Assembly: GCF_003403095.1 (NCBI RefSeq)
Contig: NZ_CP031555.1
Span: 2,770,001 to 2,834,000 of the forward strand
Direction of reading: 5' to 3'
Origin: Thalassospira indica
GTDB taxonomy: Bacteria; Pseudomonadota; Alphaproteobacteria; Rhodospirillales; Thalassospiraceae
Length of the DNA stretch: 64,000 bases
Part shown: piece by piece, positions 60,712 through 64,000 of the stretch
Numbering within the stretch: position 1 is the first letter of the stretch
Layout: every line of letters begins with the position of its first letter
The notes under the pieces: generated by a model
What the model saw: the letters and a program-made list of their open reading frames with translations, nothing else
Told to the model about the DNA's origin: nothing
Database searches by the model: none
Program-made: the position numbers and the translations under genes

Positions 60712-60796
60712 TGGTACGGGTGAAGGGACTCGAACCCCCACGGATTGCTCCACTGGAACCTAAATCCAGCGCGTCTACCAGTTCCGCCACACCCGC
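60712..60796 (-). tRNA. tRNA-Leu (TAG)
   Basis: 85-nt class II tRNA on the minus strand: GCGGGTG acceptor (first pair G-U), anticodon TAG in ATTTAGG, long variable arm, GTTCGAGTC T-arm, CCA encoded. Confidence 0.95.
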
Positions 60797-60878
60797 ACAC
60801 AAGCATAGAAATCACTCCGGTCACACCGGAATGAGTGCGCCTTAATACAAACTTCGATCCCCTCATGCAAGCATCGCC

Positions 60879-60906
60879 TTTTCGACAAACGCAATCTTGT
60901 CGAAAA
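60879..60906. repeat. Inverted repeat between mcd and tRNA-Leu
   Basis: TTTTCGACAA (60879-60888) and TTGTCGAAAA (60897-60906), perfect 10-bp arms, 8-base spacer. No T-run after it on the minus strand beyond the arm, so an mcd terminator is possible but not clear; it could also be a protein-binding site. Confidence 0.45.
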
Positions 60907-60963
60907 TATCCATCAAACAGGGCCTAAATCGGGGGCAATCAGCCGATTTCAGGTAACGCAACC

Positions 60964-62370
60964 CTAGCGGAAATGACGTTTTACGGCACTGGAAACCGCA
61001 ATTTTGCCCTGCCCGACGTAACTTTCGTGATTTTTTTCGATGGTCGAAAGGTCATAGAGATAGTTCACCATCATCCCGAATGACTGGTTCCAGCCATTTT
61101 CCTTGGCATTGCCGTTCCAGTTCAGCCGTTCAACCCGTGCACCGTTGCTCAGATGAAAATGCGCGACCGGGTCATAGGCGGTATCCATGCCGGGACGCTT
61201 GGCATTCAAAAGATACCATGCCGTCAGGTACTCGATATTTGCCCGCGTGCGCTCCGAAACCCCGTCCGGGCTGGTGGCCGGTGGTTTTGGTCCCAGCAAG
61301 TCATCGCAATCGGTCAAAGCGGCCTCAATCGCCTTGGGCAGGCCGGTTTCCTCACCCTTGGCCATGGTATCAAGCTGCCGGTCCATCCAGCTGCGCAGTG
61401 CCGGTATCGGCGACAGGGTAGAAAACTGTTTGAGATGCGGCAGATCGCGTTGCAATTGGGCGACCACACGTTTGATCAGGAAGTCGCCAAAGCTGATTCC
61501 CGCCAATCCGGCCTGCGCGTTTGAAATAGAATAGAAGATCGCCGTGTCGGGCTTCGTTTCGCTTTTGGGCGCCTTTTCCGTGCCGCCCAAATCGTCATCC
61601 TTGCTTTCGATCAGCTCATCGACGTTGCCGGCAATCCCGTTCACAAGGGCGACTTCCACGAAAATAAGCGGCTCATCGGGCATCCCGGGATGAAAGAAGG
61701 CAAAACACCGCCGGTCTGACGCCAGTCGCCGTTTAAGATCATCCCAGCTTTGAATGGCGTGAACGGCTTCATAGGCGATCAGTTTTTCAAGCAGTGCGGC
61801 CGGTGAATTCCATGTGATGCGTTGGAGTTCGAGAAAGCCGATATCAAACCAGCTTGCCAGCAGTGTCTTGAGATCGCGTTCCAGAATGGCCAGCCCCGGG
61901 GCCTCCTTGCGCCAACGCAAAAGGTCGGCGCGCAGATCAACCAGGAACTTCACACCTTGTGGTAATGAATTGAATTCCTTGAGGATCAAACGAAATGGCG
62001 GCACCAGTGCGGCACGCAGTTCAGTTTCAAGCAATGCCTGTTCGGCCAGATCATCAGCCGCCGTCCAATCGGCCATGACAGCCGCAACCCGGTCGCGATC
62101 CACCCCGAATTCATTGACCAGAAGATGCAAGAATTCACGTTTCCCCGCATCATCAAGGCGCAAGAAATCATGTCCAAGGGCGGCTGCGCGCGCACGGGCC
62201 GATACCGCCCCACCGCGCCTTGCCAGACAATCGGCGATTTGTTCACGCCAACGGTCCTGGCGGGTTTGGCTTTCATCAAAACCAAGACCACGCACCACCG
62301 GGCTATCGCGCAGTTCGCGCCAGGCGCCACGAAGATTATCAAGGGTTCTGTCGAGAAACGTCTGAGACAT
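60964..62370 (-). CDS. Malonyl-CoA decarboxylase
   Basis: Decarboxylates malonyl-CoA to acetyl-CoA; in alphaproteobacteria it serves malonate use or lowers malonyl-CoA. The family's C-terminal catalytic domain is visible: CFAFFHPGMPDEPLIFVEVALVNGIAGNVDELIE, then FYSISNAQAGLAGISFGDFLIKRVVAQLQRDLPHLKQFSTLSPIPALRSW and HFHLSNGARVERLNWNG with the conserved His. I chose the ATG at 62370 (468 aa, MSQTFLDRTL); the frame opens to 62418. A helical N-terminal tetramerisation domain covers about residues 1-150. No malonate transporter or CoA ligase is adjacent. Confidence 0.92.
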   Translation of the reverse strand: MSQTFLDRTLDNLRGAWRELRDSPVVRGLGFDESQTRQDRWREQIADCLARRGGAVSARARAAALGHDFLRLDDAGKREFLHLLVNEFGVDRDRVAAVMADWTAADDLAEQALLETELRAALVPPFRLILKEFNSLPQGVKFLVDLRADLLRWRKEAPGLAILERDLKTLLASWFDIGFLELQRITWNSPAALLEKLIAYEAVHAIQSWDDLKRRLASDRRCFAFFHPGMPDEPLIFVEVALVNGIAGNVDELIESKDDDLGGTEKAPKSETKPDTAIFYSISNAQAGLAGISFGDFLIKRVVAQLQRDLPHLKQFSTLSPIPALRSWMDRQLDTMAKGEETGLPKAIEAALTDCDDLLGPKPPATSPDGVSERTRANIEYLTAWYLLNAKRPGMDTAYDPVAHFHLSNGARVERLNWNGNAKENGWNQSFGMMVNYLYDLSTIEKNHESYVGQGKIAVSSAVKRHFR

Positions 62371-62519
62371 GCCTGTTTCCCACTCCGATATCAGAAGAAC
62401 TTCAAATCGTTTCCTCAATGCGTGATGTTCTATCCCGTCACGCCATACCGTTTTTATATCGGGTGATTATACCGCAAGTGCCAGCGGCTGCGGCGACTTC
62501 TTGTTCACCTTAGTTCACG

Positions 62520-63983
62520 TCATGCCTTCTTGCGTGACGCCAGCCACAGTTCGCGCAAGACAGCCGGAAGATGTTCCGGGATGTCTTCGGCAATCAGTCC
62601 CGGGCCGATATCCGCCCCGCTTCGTGCATGAAGCCATCCCCCCATGCAGGCGGCGTCAAAACTGTCCATGCCTTGCGCCATCAAACCACCAATGATCCCG
62701 GCCAACACGTCGCCCGATCCGGCGGTTGCCAGCCAAGGCACATCCACCGCACTGATGGCGGCCCGCCCGTCGGGGGCGGCAATCACCGTATCAGCCCCCT
62801 TGATCAGGACAGTGGCGCTGCAGCGTTTGGCCGCTGCACGTGCCCGACACAGCTTGTCGCCGGTGATATCGGGAAACAGGCGGGCAAATTCGCCCTCATG
62901 CGGGGTCAGGACGGTCGGGCCTTGTACGGCAAAGCACAAGGTAGACGGATCTTCGGCAAAGCTTGTGAGTGCGTCGGCATCAAGCACCGTCGCCCGACAC
63001 AGATGCAAAAGTTTCAGGACAAGGGCACGCGTATCATCACCAACCCCAAATCCCGGCCCAATAACAAAGGCATTATGACGACAGTCATTCACAAGCGCAT
63101 CGAACGCAGACATAGGGGCGGTCATGTTGCCCGGCGCATCCGATGCGTAGATCGGCAATGCTTGCGCATCTGCCACGATGGTCAGAAGCCCCACACCGGA
63201 TCGGCGTGCGGCGCGTGCCACAAGGCGGGTTGCCCCGGTCATGGTAGCGCCGCCCAAGGCCAGAAGATGCCCGCGATGGTATTTGTGGCCTTCAAGCCCC
63301 GGCCAATGGATGCCGGCCCGCCATAAAACCGGATCGTTGCGCCAGCAGGCTGGCGCAATATCAATCACCGTCTGATCGGTTATGCCGATATCGCGCACGG
63401 CCAGTTCACCGCACATCAAACGCCCCGGCAAAAGATAATGCCCGGGCTTCGCGCGACAAAACGTCACGGTCAGGTCGGCCTTCACCGCAACGCCCAGAAC
63501 CATACCAGTATTACCATCAACCCCCGATGGCACATCGACCGCAACAACGCTGCACGGGCTTGAATTGATTGTGGTGACAAGTTCGGCGATATCGCCGGTG
63601 ATGGCACGCGCAAGCCCGGCCCCGAAAATGCAATCAACCACCAGATCCGCGCCAACAACAAGGGCCGGTGAAAGAAGTTCGGTCGCCCCTTCCCAGCGCG
63701 CGGCATGCAAGGCTGCGTCCCCTTTTAGGTCAGCCACATCGCCCATCAGCCCCAAACGCACCGACCAGCCTTCATCGCGCAGAAGCTTGGCAATGGCGAA
63801 ACCATCGCCACCGTTGTTGCCGGGGCCACACAACACCGATACAGAACGCGGTGACCAGTGACGGATGATTTCCTCAAACACGGCACGACCGGCATTTTGC
63901 ATCAAAACATCACCGGGCATGCCGCCTTCGATTGTGCGGCGGTCTGCTTCGTACATTTGATCGGTTGTCAGGATTTCAAACAT
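62520..63983 (-). CDS. nnr: Bifunctional NAD(P)H-hydrate epimerase/dehydratase
   Basis: Repairs damaged NAD(P)HX. The N-terminal YjeF_N epimerase domain (about residues 1-205) has GPGNNGGDGFAIAKLL and VVDCIFGAGL. The C-terminal dehydratase domain (about 215-487) is ribokinase-like, with VLTPHEGEFARLFPDI and WLATAGSGDVLAGIIGG as the nucleotide site. Length 487 aa is normal for the fusion. The start at 63983 gives the family N-terminus MFEILTTDQMYEADRR. It is complete, 17 bp inside the window's end; no further gene is visible after it. Confidence 0.94.
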   Translation of the reverse strand: MFEILTTDQMYEADRRTIEGGMPGDVLMQNAGRAVFEEIIRHWSPRSVSVLCGPGNNGGDGFAIAKLLRDEGWSVRLGLMGDVADLKGDAALHAARWEGATELLSPALVVGADLVVDCIFGAGLARAITGDIAELVTTINSSPCSVVAVDVPSGVDGNTGMVLGVAVKADLTVTFCRAKPGHYLLPGRLMCGELAVRDIGITDQTVIDIAPACWRNDPVLWRAGIHWPGLEGHKYHRGHLLALGGATMTGATRLVARAARRSGVGLLTIVADAQALPIYASDAPGNMTAPMSAFDALVNDCRHNAFVIGPGFGVGDDTRALVLKLLHLCRATVLDADALTSFAEDPSTLCFAVQGPTVLTPHEGEFARLFPDITGDKLCRARAAAKRCSATVLIKGADTVIAAPDGRAAISAVDVPWLATAGSGDVLAGIIGGLMAQGMDSFDAACMGGWLHARSGADIGPGLIAEDIPEHLPAVLRELWLASRKKA

Positions 63984-64000
63984 TTCACCCCGTCATCCTT

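Overview
The window is a chromosomal segment from an alphaproteobacterium, most likely of the Rhodospirillales/Thalassospira type. The genus is a guess from gene order and moderate-high GC; I ran no search. Pointers are a LexA box of the alphaproteobacterial GAAC-N7-GAAC form, LpxI instead of LpxH in lipid A synthesis, a short (441 aa) prolyl-tRNA synthetase, a 14-gene complex I operon running into birA-coaX-rnj-mce-DUF1467, and trigger factor with a Lys/Ala/Pro tail. Almost everything is housekeeping, and from about 8.5 kb onward every protein gene except fliG lies on the minus strand.

Layout. 0-6 kb: lexA(+), comEC(-), gltX(+) and gltA(+). 6-9 kb: a small accessory block with an ABM-domain monooxygenase, a LysE-type exporter and a divergent LysR regulator, bounded by two terminators with the same core; then gloA. 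8.96-9.3 kb: an intergenic region full of nested inverted repeats. 9.3-21.7 kb: a tightly packed envelope operon read pyrH-frr-uppS-cdsA-dxr-rseP-bamA-skp-lpxD-fabZ-lpxA-lpxI-lpxB, with stop/start overlaps of the TAATG/TGATG type. 21.8-23.6 kb: rpsB-tsf. 23.9-30.9 kb: dnaE, lolD, lolC, proS. 31-32.2 kb: an exported protein of unknown function, a structured gene-free stretch ending in an orphan plus-strand terminator (possible small RNA), and a DUF1467 membrane protein. 32.4-36.2 kb: mce, rnj, coaX, birA. 36.2-50.6 kb: the whole NADH dehydrogenase operon nuoA-N. 50.9-53.7 kb: tRNA-Asp, fliG(+), a lipoprotein gene and two identical tRNA-Val genes on a 109-bp perfect repeat. 53.8-60.8 kb: the proteostasis cluster hupB, lon, clpX, clpP, tig and tRNA-Leu. 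61-64 kb: malonyl-CoA decarboxylase and the bifunctional NAD(P)HX repair enzyme.

How it fits together. The pyrH-to-lpxB operon joins ribosome recycling and UMP supply to lipid-carrier, phospholipid and isoprenoid precursors (uppS, cdsA, dxr), outer-membrane protein assembly (bamA, skp), intramembrane proteolysis (rseP) and lipid A synthesis. lolC/lolD add lipoprotein export. tig, clpP, clpX, lon and hupB form the usual chaperone-protease-nucleoid run. The nuo operon supplies the respiratory proton pump; the genes after it make cofactors (CoA, biotin attachment), process RNA and serve propionyl-CoA metabolism.

I found no CRISPR array, prophage, transposase, toxin-antitoxin or recognisable defence system. 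The items most worth a second look are the nested-repeat leader before gloA, the orphan terminator with hairpins near 31.7-31.9 kb, the basic tail of trigger factor, the cysteine-bearing tail of NuoE and the duplicated tRNA-Val unit.
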